Shown piece after piece: positions 34,627 to 42,255 of a DNA stretch of 64,000 bases. Each line of letters opens with the position of its first letter. The stretch's first letter is position 1. The notes under the pieces are model-generated. The model saw only the letters and a program-made list of their open reading frames with translations. It made no database searches and was not told the DNA's origin. The DNA is from Flavobacteriales bacterium (GTDB taxonomy: Bacteria; Bacteroidota; Bacteroidia; Flavobacteriales_F; PHOS-HE28): positions 434,001-498,000 of the forward strand of contig JADJTW010000031.1 in assembly GCA_016710965.1 (NCBI GenBank), written 5' to 3'. A program made the position numbers and the translations under genes.

Positions 34627-35630
34627 TCAGGCAAGCACGGGCAATGGTCGTGGTTCGTGTTTCGCTGCCTCCATCGCCAACGCCGCGATATGCTCGGGCG
34701 TGGTACCGCAACAACCGCCAACAACGTTCACCCAGCCACTGGCCATGAACTCGCCGACGAGCTTCGCCGTCACCTCCGGCGACTCGCGGTACTCGCCCAT
34801 CTGGTCGGGCAAACCCGCGTTGGGGTAAACGCTGGTGCGGCAGCTGGATTGCTCGGCGATCACTTCGAGGTAGGGTCGCATCTGTGCCGCGCCCAGCGCG
34901 CAGTTGAGGCCCATGCTGAAAAGCGGCACATGGGCCATACTGATCAGGAACGCCTCGATGGTCTGGCCGCTGAGGGTGCGCCCGCTGGCATCGGTGATGG
35001 TGACGCTGCACATGAGCGGCACGCGGGTGTTGCGCGCTTCTCGAACACCTCGTCGATGGCGTAGAAGGCGGCCTTGGCGTTGAGCGTATCGAAGATGGTC
35101 TCCACCAGCAACAGGTCCACGCCGCCATCGAGCAGTGCCTCCACTTGTTCGCGATAGGCAGCAACGAGCTGATCGAAGGTGACCGCGCGGTAGCCGGGGT
35201 CGTTCACATCGGGGCTCAGTGAGGCGGTCTTGTTCATCGGGCCGATGGCACCAGCCACGAAGCGCGGCTTGCTGGGGTCCATCGCGGTGTACTTCGCGCA
35301 AGCTTCTTTGGCCAGTTGAGCGGAACGCAGGTTCATCTCGCGCACCAGCGGCTCGCACTGGTGCTCTCCCTGTGCGATGCTCGTGGCGCTGAAGGTGTTC
35401 GTCTCCACGATGTCGGCGCCCGCTTCCAAGTACTGCTCATGGATCAAGCGGATGGCTTCCGGTCGCGAGATCGACAGCAGTTCGTTGTTCCCCTTCAGTA
35501 GGATCGGGTGCTGTTCCATCCCCTTCGGATGGAAATCCTCCTCCGTCAATCCCAAGCGTTGGATCATGGTGCCCATGGCACCATCAAGCACAAGGATCCT
35601 TTCTTCAGCCAGTTGTTCTATCGTCTTCAT
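34627..35630 (-). CDS. Homocysteine S-methyltransferase domain protein (MetH N-terminal part), frameshifted in this sequence
   Basis: Zinc-dependent homocysteine-binding module of methionine synthase. The first frame from ATG 35630 shows RILVLDGAMGTMIQRLGL and DIVETNTFSATSIAQGEH, and continues to DEVFEKR. The frame then changes and resumes as NTRVPLMCSVTITDASGRTL, the LNCALGA cysteine and the GGCCGTT zinc-cysteine pair. The break is at about 35031-35036. One added base (restoring EKRGNTRV) gives 334 residues, the usual size. All three zinc cysteines lie after the break, so the sequence as written would encode a dead enzyme. An assembly indel is likely. Confidence 0.92.
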
Positions 35631-35640
35631 TTCAGTTCGC

Positions 35641-35672
35641 AAAAAAGCCCCATCCGTTGGTCCGGATGAGGC
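35641..35672 (-). terminator. Intrinsic terminator of the SAM-I riboswitch
   Basis: A 10-bp stem (minus strand GCCTCATCCG and CGGATGGGGC, one G-U pair) with a 6-base loop, followed directly by six T's. It ends 10 bases before the ATG of the homocysteine-domain gene. This is the expression platform expected for a transcriptional OFF switch. Confidence 0.85.
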
Positions 35673-35730
35673 TGCCTGCTCGCGACTTGCGCACAACGAC
35701 CTGATCACGGCTCATCTTCTTGATCAACCT

Positions 35731-35752
35731 GCCCTGAGCGGAGCCGAAGGGC
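35731..35752 (-). repeat. REP-like inverted sequence in the riboswitch leader
   Basis: GCCCTGAGCGG followed by AGCCGAAGGGC, with GCCCT/AGGGC ends inverted. It resembles widespread short palindromic intergenic elements whose core is CTTCGxCTCCGCTCAG. It sits between the aptamer and the terminator, adding a possible extra hairpin to the leader. Confidence 0.45.
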
Positions 35753-35760
35753 GTGTTGTT

Positions 35761-35855
35761 CAACTGGATTTGGCACCTGTTCCCGGTGGGGTGACCGGTA
35801 CGGGTTGCCAAGGCTTCACAGGGCCAGTCCCTCAGCCTTTCTGGATAAGCAATTG
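35761..35855 (-). promoter_or_regulatory. SAM-I (S-box) riboswitch aptamer
   Basis: The minus strand carries the S-box core in order: CTTATCCAG, GAGGGACTGGCCC, TGAAGCC, GGCAACC, a GC-rich P3 hairpin (CCGG arms), and GGTGCCAAATCC. P1 is formed by CAATTG (35855-35850) with CAGTTG (35766-35761), including one G-U pair. The family binds S-adenosylmethionine and represses methionine genes. Downstream lie a terminator and the split metH genes, so high SAM should stop transcription. The order of conserved blocks makes this a confident call. Confidence 0.93.
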
Positions 35856-35869
35856 GAAAGAACGTGGGG

Positions 35870-35877
35870 CGAAAGTA
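35870..35877 (-). promoter_or_regulatory. Putative -7 box for the riboswitch/metH transcript
   Basis: TACTTTCG on the minus strand, 15 bases before the 5' base of P1. That is where the transcript should begin to contain the whole aptamer. Confidence 0.6.
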
Positions 35878-35903
35878 ATTGATCGAGGGGTCGGACTACC
35901 CAA

Positions 35904-36170
35904 TCAACCCTGCGCACCCGCGAACTCCTTCACGAAGCTCACGATCTTCTTGCGCAAGAGCAGGAAGAGCAGCAGGTAGGGCACCGCCATGAGGTAGAGG
36001 ATTCCGCTGTTAAGACCTTTGCCGATGGCTTGATCACCACCGAAGGCGCGGCCGCCACCATCGCCGCTTTGCACTACGGCTTTGCACATGGCGCAGCCTT
36101 GGGCGCTCGCTTCCGAGGGAAGCATGGAGAGCACAAGAACAAAGATCAATAGAGGTAGGATCCTGCCCAT
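35904..36170 (-). CDS. Small membrane protein with CxxC, last gene of the oxidase operon
   Basis: An 88-residue protein with a signal-like N-terminal helix (MGRILPLLIFVLVLS), then GCAMCKAVV, a Gly-rich segment and a second helix (GILYLMAVPYLLLFLLL). It commonly follows DUF420 in Bacteroidota oxidase clusters as an unnamed protein. The CxxC just outside the membrane could bind copper or take part in redox during CuA assembly, which is inference. I chose the ATG at 36170 because the longer frame lacks any signal. Confidence 0.78.
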   Translation of the reverse strand: MGRILPLLIFVLVLSMLPSEASAQGCAMCKAVVQSGDGGGRAFGGDQAIGKGLNSGILYLMAVPYLLLFLLLRKKIVSFVKEFAGAQG

Positions 36171-36214
36171 TGAGCGGGTAAATGTAACCGCCGGATGGTC
36201 TGTTGGTACTACCC

Positions 36215-36769
36215 TCAGTAGTACGGCGAAATGAGCATGTAGACCACGACGCCGCTCACGCTCACATAGAGCCAGATAGGCCAGGTACGTCGTGCCAGCC
36301 TGCGGTGCTCGGGGTATCGGCCCGTGAGGCCCCGGTATGCGGTGAAGAGTATGAAAGGCAAGGAACCGGCAGCCAGCACAATGTGCGTGGCGAGGATGAC
36401 GTAGTACAGCACTTTGATGAGCCCCGCACCACCGAATCGCGTATCGCCAGCGAAGAGATGGTGCAGGATATAGGACACCAGGAAAAGCACCGAGAGTGCC
36501 ATGGCCGTGAGCATCACGCCTCGATGCAACGTCCACTTGCCGGCACGCGCGCTGAAGAGGCCCGCGATGAGCAGCACGCTCACAATGGAGTTGATGACGG
36601 CGTTGATGCGGGCGAACACATGCACATCGAGGCCGTCCGGCGCCGATACCTGAACACGGTTGAGCACCACCACTGCGAGGAAAACCACGATGGAAAAGAT
36701 CCAGATGATCCGCTTGGCCTTCGGTTCAGCAGTGGTCAGTACCGGCCTGGGGTAAGGCGCACGCATCAT
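36215..36769 (-). CDS. DUF420 (YozB-like) membrane protein
   Basis: A 184-residue polytopic protein with about five hydrophobic helices. Conserved histidines lie in the helices (FARINAVINS, WTLHRGVMLTAM, SYILHHLFAG, THIVLAAGSLPF), typical of DUF420. In many bacteria this family sits with SCO and cytochrome oxidase genes and is thought to aid oxidase assembly. The ATG at 36769 overlaps the SCO stop (ATGA). Confidence 0.88.
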   Translation of the reverse strand: MMRAPYPRPVLTTAEPKAKRIIWIFSIVVFLAVVVLNRVQVSAPDGLDVHVFARINAVINSIVSVLLIAGLFSARAGKWTLHRGVMLTAMALSVLFLVSYILHHLFAGDTRFGGAGLIKVLYYVILATHIVLAAGSLPFILFTAYRGLTGRYPEHRRLARRTWPIWLYVSVSGVVVYMLISPYY

Positions 36770-37506
36770 TTCGCCTCGCGTGCGCGTTGCACTTGTTCGG
36801 CGGCCTTGATCTTCTCCTCCTTCATCAACATCTTCAGGTCGGCGGCCAGTGCGTTCATACCGGCCATGGTGGTGCCTTCGTAATACCCACGAATGTGCCG
36901 TTGCTTGTCCACCAGCACGAAGCGCGAATCGTGTACGAAACGCTCCGGGTTCAGCGTGTCCTCCAGGGCGCCGAGCCAATAGCCGGTGTTGCCCTGCCGG
37001 TAGATCGCAGCGGCATCGCCGGTAAGGAACTTCCAGCGGTCCGGATCCGCCTCCAGCTTGCGCGCATAGGCATCTAGCACTTCGGGAGTGTCGTGCTCCG
37101 GGTCCACGGTATGACTGAGGAAGACTACATCGGCATACGACGGATCGTCCAACTTCAACTGTAATTGCTGCATCTGCACGCTCATCTTCGGGCAGATGGT
37201 GGCGCAGGTGGTGAAGAAGAAATCGGCCACGATGATCTTGCCTTCCACGTTCTTCTCGGTGAAGGGCCTGCCGTAGCGATCGATGAAGGTGAACGGCGGC
37301 ACCTGATGGTAGATGGTGTCCACCACTTGCGAGCCGTCCCGCTCCACGAGCAGGGTCTCCTTCGGACCGAAGTAAGGCAGGTATGCGAAGTGATGCTTGG
37401 CCAGGCCGAGCCGTGGCGAGAAGAACAGGAACAGCCCGAGGACGAAAGCGGCGATGCCGCCCAGGATCAGGAATTTCCGTCGTCGGCCCGAAGGCTCCAT
37501 CAACAT
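36766..37506 (-). CDS. SCO1/SenC copper chaperone for cytochrome oxidase
   Basis: A membrane-anchored thioredoxin-fold protein (246 residues) that delivers copper to the CuA site of oxidase. It has one N-terminal transmembrane helix (about 12-32). The copper motif is FFFTTCATICPKMS (CxxxC), with the conserved distal His in FVHDSRFVLVD, and the thioredoxin fold spans about 80-235. It starts 1 base after the cox4 stop. Confidence 0.94.
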   Translation of the reverse strand: MLMEPSGRRRKFLILGGIAAFVLGLFLFFSPRLGLAKHHFAYLPYFGPKETLLVERDGSQVVDTIYHQVPPFTFIDRYGRPFTEKNVEGKIIVADFFFTTCATICPKMSVQMQQLQLKLDDPSYADVVFLSHTVDPEHDTPEVLDAYARKLEADPDRWKFLTGDAAAIYRQGNTGYWLGALEDTLNPERFVHDSRFVLVDKQRHIRGYYEGTTMAGMNALAADLKMLMKEEKIKAAEQVQRAREAK

Positions 37507-37507
37507 C

Positions 37508-37876
37508 CTAGAGGAAATTCACCCACACCCAATGCACGTAATTCGATTCCCAGATGGCGATGAAGACCAGGTAAAGGATGAACAGAGCGTAGGGCAGCAG
37601 GATGATCGCGCGGATGTTGCGACGCTCATCGCCCAGGTGCATGAAGCTCATGACGATGTAGGTCGCCTTCACGAGTGTGAGGACCACGAAAGTCCATTTC
37701 ACCATGTGCCAGCTATGGGGCATCCACTCCTTCCAGTAGGCTCCCAAGGCCACTTCCACTGTGGTAACCACTGCAAGCAGCAGGGTCACCAGCCAGATCT
37801 TGCGGCGCATGCGGCGGCCTTCCTCCTCGCTGTGGTGCGCGTCGAGGCTGTATTCGATGATGTCGTCGCGCTCCAT
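37508..37876 (-). CDS. Cytochrome c oxidase subunit IV-family protein
   Basis: A 122-residue protein with three hydrophobic helices, preceded by a charged N-terminus rich in His, Glu and Arg (EYSLDAHHSEEEGRRMRRK). Helices include VKWTFVVLTLVKATYIVMSF and IILLPYALFILYLVF, characteristic of prokaryotic subunit IV. It follows the subunit III gene by 2 bases. The start at 37876 excludes an upstream run that overlaps cox3. Confidence 0.88.
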   Translation of the reverse strand: MERDDIIEYSLDAHHSEEEGRRMRRKIWLVTLLLAVVTTVEVALGAYWKEWMPHSWHMVKWTFVVLTLVKATYIVMSFMHLGDERRNIRAIILLPYALFILYLVFIAIWESNYVHWVWVNFL

Positions 37877-37878
37877 GA

Positions 37879-38781
37879 TCAGAGGAGGTAGAAGAAGGTG
37901 AACACGAATACCCACACGAGGTCCACGAAGTGCCAGTATAGGCCCGCCTTCTCCACCATCTCATAATGGCCTCGGCGATGGAATACACCGCGCAACACCA
38001 TGATGAGCACGATGAGGTTGATGATGACCCCGCTGAACACGTGGAAGCCGTGGAAACCGGTGATGAAGTAGAAGAAGTTGGCGTACTGCGTCGGGCCGTA
38101 TTCGTTGTAGTCCATGCCCTCGGCGCTCCACGGGAACGGTGCTCCATGCACGTAAGCGACCTTCTCCTGCCACAGTTTCTGGGCCTCGGCACCGTGGACG
38201 TGCTCCATGGGCGTCCCGCCAGGCAGGGTGTCGGCGATCAAGTAATGACCGGGCATGGCGGGCACCAGCGCGAAGCTCTCCTTGGAAGACGGATCATGGG
38301 TATCGTGCTCGTCGGTATGCACCCAATACTTGGCACCGGTATCGGTGGTCATGTAGCCACCGCCACCATGGTTGAAGTGGCTCCACTCCCACGCCTGGCT
38401 GCCTACGAAGAAGGCTCCACCGAGCACAGTGAGGAACAACCATTTCACTACGCCGGCCTTGTCCATGCGGTGCCCGGCCTCAACGGCCAGCACCATGGTC
38501 ACCGAACTGAAGATGAGGATGGCCGTCATCAAGGCCACGTAGATCAAAGGATAGGGATCGTGCAGGAAGGGCAGCGCGCGGAAGGCCTCCTCGCCGATGG
38601 GCCAGGCCTCCGTGGTGCTGTGCCGCACGAAGCCGTAGGCCGTGAGCAAGCCGCTGAAGGTGAGGGCGTCGGACACCAGGAAGAACCACATCATCATCTT
38701 CCCGTAGCTGATGCTGAACGGGGAGCGGCCGCCGCCCCAGAGGACGTCGTTGCTCAGGGCTTTGCTTGCGTCTCCGGACAT
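37879..38781 (-). CDS. Cytochrome c oxidase subunit III
   Basis: A 300-residue polytopic subunit of a heme-copper oxidase. It shows subunit III segments KMMMWFFLVSDALTFSGLL, YANFFYFITGFHGFHVFSGV and the C-terminal HFVDLVWVFVFTFFYLL. A long extramembrane insertion, rich in His and Asp, lies at about residues 125-210. It is encoded between a second subunit III-like gene and subunit IV. Subunits I and II are not in the window. Confidence 0.92.
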   Translation of the reverse strand: MSGDASKALSNDVLWGGGRSPFSISYGKMMMWFFLVSDALTFSGLLTAYGFVRHSTTEAWPIGEEAFRALPFLHDPYPLIYVALMTAILIFSSVTMVLAVEAGHRMDKAGVVKWLFLTVLGGAFFVGSQAWEWSHFNHGGGGYMTTDTGAKYWVHTDEHDTHDPSSKESFALVPAMPGHYLIADTLPGGTPMEHVHGAEAQKLWQEKVAYVHGAPFPWSAEGMDYNEYGPTQYANFFYFITGFHGFHVFSGVIINLIVLIMVLRGVFHRRGHYEMVEKAGLYWHFVDLVWVFVFTFFYLL

Positions 38782-38804
38782 GGTCTGGTTTAACGGCCGC
38801 AATG

Positions 38805-39527
38805 TTAATGAACAAAGTGGAGGAACAGAAGGAGGTATATCCACAGGCCCCCGAGGAAATGCCAATAGGTGGCTCCGGCCCACAGCCCGGTGTTCTGCGT
38901 AGCGGTGTATCGACCCTTGAGCGCCATGAGGATCATGACCATCAAGCTCAGCAGGCCGAATGCGATGTGCGCGTAGTGCGCACGCGTGAGCACGTGGAAG
39001 TAGGCGCTCGCGCTATTCTTGAACTCGGCCATCTCGGCGTTCAGCGGGTACTGGCGCGTAAGGTCGTCGGGGTGGTAGTAATTGCCTCCTTCCACCACCA
39101 GTGGCACACCCTGCTTGCTGATGGTGAAGTCCTTGCCTTGCTCGCCGGTAGCCAGCAGCACCCTGCTGACGAAGTTGAGCTTTCGATCGGCCAGTTCGCT
39201 CCACCCTTTCATCTGGAACCAAGTGAACGCGCAGCCTAGCGCCAACGTGGCTACGAGCAAAGGCGTCACCAACGCGTTGCGCCCGTTCCGCGCCGCCCAA
39301 ACCGCCAGTTGCATGGTGATGCTGCTGACCACGATGATGCCCGTACTGATGAAGAAAGCCTCAGGGACACGGAAGCTCATCCAGTACTCGGTGCTGCTCA
39401 TGCTCACCAGATAGGCGCTGGTGAGCGCTGCGAAGAACATGACGATGGCGAAGACCAGGAGCCGTGTCATCGTCCGCCGTGATCGGTCGGCGCGCTGGCG
39501 TTCTTCGTCGGGCGTGTAGTTCTCCAT
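38805..39527 (-). CDS. Second heme-copper oxidase subunit III-like protein
   Basis: A 240-residue membrane protein with a charged N-terminus (ENYTPDEERQRADRSRR) and five or more helices. Subunit III features include SAYFHVLTRAHYAHIAFGLL and GATYWHFLGGLWIYLLLFLHFV. Bacteroidota oxidase clusters usually hold two such genes in a row; they are divergent and not a recent duplication. It starts 1 base after the cyoE stop. Confidence 0.9.
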   Translation of the reverse strand: MENYTPDEERQRADRSRRTMTRLLVFAIVMFFAALTSAYLVSMSSTEYWMSFRVPEAFFISTGIIVVSSITMQLAVWAARNGRNALVTPLLVATLALGCAFTWFQMKGWSELADRKLNFVSRVLLATGEQGKDFTISKQGVPLVVEGGNYYHPDDLTRQYPLNAEMAEFKNSASAYFHVLTRAHYAHIAFGLLSLMVMILMALKGRYTATQNTGLWAGATYWHFLGGLWIYLLLFLHFVH

Positions 39528-39528
39528 G

Positions 39529-40429
39529 CTAATACAGTCGATCGAGCACGTAGGCCAGTTGCAACAACGGCAGGTAGATGAAGCTGGCGAACATGAGCTT
39601 GCGCGCATCGGCGCGGTCGTGGGATCGGAACAGCAAGAGCGCAGGCCGAAGCATGACCAGTCCCAGCAGCACCGCCGTTGTCAGGGACCAATTGCCCGTG
39701 AGTCCAAAGGCCCATGGCAGCATGCCAGCGGGGATAAGCAGCAAGGTGTATACGAGGATGATGAATGCGCTACGGCCATCGGTACCCTTGGGGGAAGGGG
39801 AGCAGGCGGAAGCCAGCGCGGGCGTAGTCTTCATCGAGGACCCATGCGATGGCCCAGAAGTGCGGGAACTGCCACACGAACTGCATGGCGAAGAGCAGAC
39901 CGGGGCCCAGGCCGAAATGGCCGGTGGCCGCCACGTAGCCTAGCATAGGCGGGAAGGCACCGGGGAATGCACCAACGAAGACCGCCCACGGCGAACGCTT
40001 CTTCAGCGGCGTGTACAAGGCCACATACATGAAGAGCGAGATGAAGCCCAGGATTCCCGTGAGCGGGCCGAAGACCATCCAAAGCGTGAACGTGCCAAGA
40101 GCCCCGGCGACCAACGCGGCCAGGAGCGCTTCGCCCTGCGACAGGCTGCCCTTGACCAAGGGTCGTTGCTTCGTCCGTTCCATCAAGGAATCCTCGCGCA
40201 CCTCAAGCACCTGGTTGAGCGCGTTGGAAGCGCCGGTGAGCAGGGTGCCGGCAACGAGCAGGAGCAGCAGAGCGATGGCATCGAAACCTCCACGGGGAAC
40301 GCCCATGAGGTAGCCCAAGCCAGCGCTCATGACCACCAGGGAAGCGAGCCGCAACTTGAATAGCACCGCGACTTCGCGCAGCTTGCCAGCGAGGGAAAGA
40401 CTACCGGTATAGGCTTGTGGACGGCTCAA
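39529..40429 (-). CDS. cyoE: Protoheme IX farnesyltransferase (heme O synthase), frameshifted in this sequence
   Basis: UbiA-family membrane enzyme converting heme B to heme O for the oxidase. The first frame starts at a TTG (40429), 20 bases after a TACTTTCG box, and shows FKLRLASLVVMSAGLGYLMG, ASNALNQVLEVREDSLMERT and FAMQFVWQFPHFWAIAWVLD. It breaks at LLPFPQG. The expected continuation (PKGTDGRSAFIILVYTLLL) is in the next frame to 39529. The cause is a five-G run at 39790-39794 (plus strand). Removing one base restores 299 residues, the usual length. Confidence 0.93.
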
Positions 40430-40448
40430 CGCTCGCTTGATGGCGCGG

Positions 40449-40456
40449 CGAAAGTA
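40449..40456 (-). promoter_or_regulatory. Putative -7 box for the oxidase operon
   Basis: TACTTTCG on the minus strand, 20 bases upstream of the proposed TTG start of cyoE. It is the only strong promoter-like box ahead of the seven-gene oxidase series and supports the non-ATG start. Confidence 0.55.
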
Positions 40457-40525
40457 CCTATCGGGGCGGAACGCGGAAGGGCGATCATAAGCTGGCGTCC
40501 TTCAACACAGGCGGACGCTTCCGGA

Positions 40526-41563
40526 CTACCTCGCTTCCTTCACCAGGATCACGAACACTGGGAAGTGGTCACTATAGCCGTCCTGGTACACATCGCCGAC
40601 GAAGGTGCGTGAGGGATAGCCCGCGAAGTTGCCTTCTTGCTGACGCAAGTAGGGCTCGTTGAAGATGCGGACGCCGTAGTAATGGTACTTGCCACCGGCT
40701 CCGGTGACGAGCCCAGGCGAGAGGATGATCTGGTCGAAGAGATTCCATGAATCCCGCCAGGCCAGGGAGCCGATGCCTTTCTGGTAGGGATCGTACATGG
40801 GGTTGAAGAGCGTGCCATTCACGGCCTTGGCCTTGTCACCGCTGGCCTTCAGGAAACGGCCGACGCTCACGTTCACCGGATCGTCGTTAAGGTCTCCCAT
40901 GTACATGACGCGAGCGTTGGCATTGATCGCCAACAACGAGTCGATGATATGCCGACCCAGCTCGGCCGCGGCCTTGCGGTTGGGCTCGCTGCGCTTCTCT
41001 CCACCACGGCGCGAGGGCCAATGCGCCACGATCATATGCACCGTATCACCATCGAGCACACCGCTCACCAGCAATTGGTCGCGCGTGCGGAATGCAGTGT
41101 CGGCCATGTGCAGACGATAGCTCTTGTGGGCGTACACCTTGTACAGTGCAGGATTGTACACCAAGGCTACATCCACGCCACGGCGATCAGGACCATCCAC
41201 ATGCACCACCTTGTAACCGCGCGCCTTCAAGGGCTCACGAGAAATGAGGTCTTCCACTACGCTTCTGTTCTCCACCTCCGAGAGGCCCAGAATGGCTAAA
41301 CCCTGCGGGTGCAGGTCCTTGCCCATGCCCGCGATGACTCCTGCCATCTTCTCCTGCTTGCGCCAATAGCGCTGGCTGCCCCATTGCTTCGCGCTGCCCG
41401 GCAGGAACTCGGCATCGTCCACTTCGGCTTGGTCTAGCGTGTCATAGAGATTCTCCACGTTGTAGAAGCCCACGAGCGCGGGAACGTATTCCTGCTTCGC
41501 TTGGGCGCGCGTGACGCACGGCAGCAAAGCCATCAGGAAGAGGATCGGGGCATGGCGCATCAT
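40526..41563 (-). CDS. Exported endonuclease/exonuclease/phosphatase-family protein
   Basis: A 345-residue protein with a signal peptide (cut near TRAQA) and an EEP fold. Motifs include FYNVENLYDT (metal Asn/Glu region), GLAILGLSEVENR (catalytic Glu), VYNPALYKVYAHKSYR, MIVAHWPSRRGGEKRSEPNR, YMGDLNDDP (Asp-Leu-Asn) and GYSDHFPVFVIL (terminal Ser-Asp-His). Extracellular or periplasmic nuclease or phosphodiesterase activity is likely; the substrate is unknown. A TACTTTCG box lies 20 bases upstream of the ATG at 41563. Confidence 0.9.
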   Translation of the reverse strand: MMRHAPILFLMALLPCVTRAQAKQEYVPALVGFYNVENLYDTLDQAEVDDAEFLPGSAKQWGSQRYWRKQEKMAGVIAGMGKDLHPQGLAILGLSEVENRSVVEDLISREPLKARGYKVVHVDGPDRRGVDVALVYNPALYKVYAHKSYRLHMADTAFRTRDQLLVSGVLDGDTVHMIVAHWPSRRGGEKRSEPNRKAAAELGRHIIDSLLAINANARVMYMGDLNDDPVNVSVGRFLKASGDKAKAVNGTLFNPMYDPYQKGIGSLAWRDSWNLFDQIILSPGLVTGAGGKYHYYGVRIFNEPYLRQQEGNFAGYPSRTFVGDVYQDGYSDHFPVFVILVKEAR

Positions 41564-41582
41564 GGGCGGAGGGGAAGTGCGG

Positions 41583-41590
41583 CGAAAGTA
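41583..41590 (-). promoter_or_regulatory. Putative -7 box for the EEP-family gene
   Basis: TACTTTCG on the minus strand, about 20 bases upstream of the ATG. It sits in the 62-base gap after the preceding minus-strand gene. Confidence 0.55.
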
Positions 41591-41625
41591 GACCGTTGAG
41601 CGCAGGTCGAAGATCGTGCCAGCGA

Positions 41626-42255
41626 TCACTCCGGGAAGAGCAGCGGATGCCGCTCGTTGTACATGCGCAGGAAGCGGAAGAGCGCCTCGTCGCTGTTGCG
41701 CTTCTTCTTGGGAAGCGCCGTGAACTCCTCCTGCAGGGCCGGGTCCAGTTCCATGGCCGTATGCAGGCCGCTGGCGTTGAAGGGCAGCACGGCTCCGGTC
41801 TCCATGCAGATGATCTGGTGCAACAGCACAGTGCGGGTTACCGTTCCGTAGCCATAGAGGTACGGGTCCCAATCCCTATAGTTCTGTTCGTACACCATGT
41901 GCGCGATGCCGCCCATGAGACCGATGCGATAGAAGCCGTTGCCGGCTTGCACATAGACCGCATCGTTGTGGCAGAAACCCCAGATGCGGTCCATGCGGAT
42001 GACCTGCACCGCACCGGTATCGGGTTGGTACCAGAGCTTGCTCACCACCTGGCGGATGTCGCGCACAGGCAAGCCTTGGTCATCGCGCAGCCGGGACTGC
42101 GGTATCGAAGGCGCGTTGAGCCGGAATTCATGGAAGTCGCGGTAGATGCCTTCGCGCAGGTCCATGCCACCACGATAAGGCACCCACAGGGTATCGGCTT
42201 GCGCCGTCGATCGCGCAGCAAGGAGCAGAAGCCAGCAGAGCAGCCCGGTCCTCAT
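41626..42255 (-). CDS. Exported protein of unknown function
   Basis: A 209-residue protein with a signal peptide (MRTGLLCWLLLLAARSTAQA) and a mixed soluble body containing FHEFRLNAPSIPQS, WGFCHNDAVYVQAGNGFYRIGLMGGI and a C-terminal charged region (LPKKKRNSDEALFRFLRMYNERHP). I do not recognise the family. Its ATG overlaps the stop of the alpha/beta hydrolase gene (ATGA), placing it in the pdxJ operon. Confidence 0.72.
   Translation of the reverse strand: MRTGLLCWLLLLAARSTAQADTLWVPYRGGMDLREGIYRDFHEFRLNAPSIPQSRLRDDQGLPVRDIRQVVSKLWYQPDTGAVQVIRMDRIWGFCHNDAVYVQAGNGFYRIGLMGGIAHMVYEQNYRDWDPYLYGYGTVTRTVLLHQIICMETGAVLPFNASGLHTAMELDPALQEEFTALPKKKRNSDEALFRFLRMYNERHPLLFPE

Noticed and set aside
31757..35630. 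Split of metH into two genes as a lesion
   Set aside because: Separate homocysteine and folate/B12 genes are, to my knowledge, common in Bacteroidota. The true oddity is the frameshift inside the first gene.
37879..39527. Two adjacent subunit III genes as a recent duplication
   Set aside because: The products differ in length and sequence, and the pair is the usual arrangement in Bacteroidota oxidase clusters.
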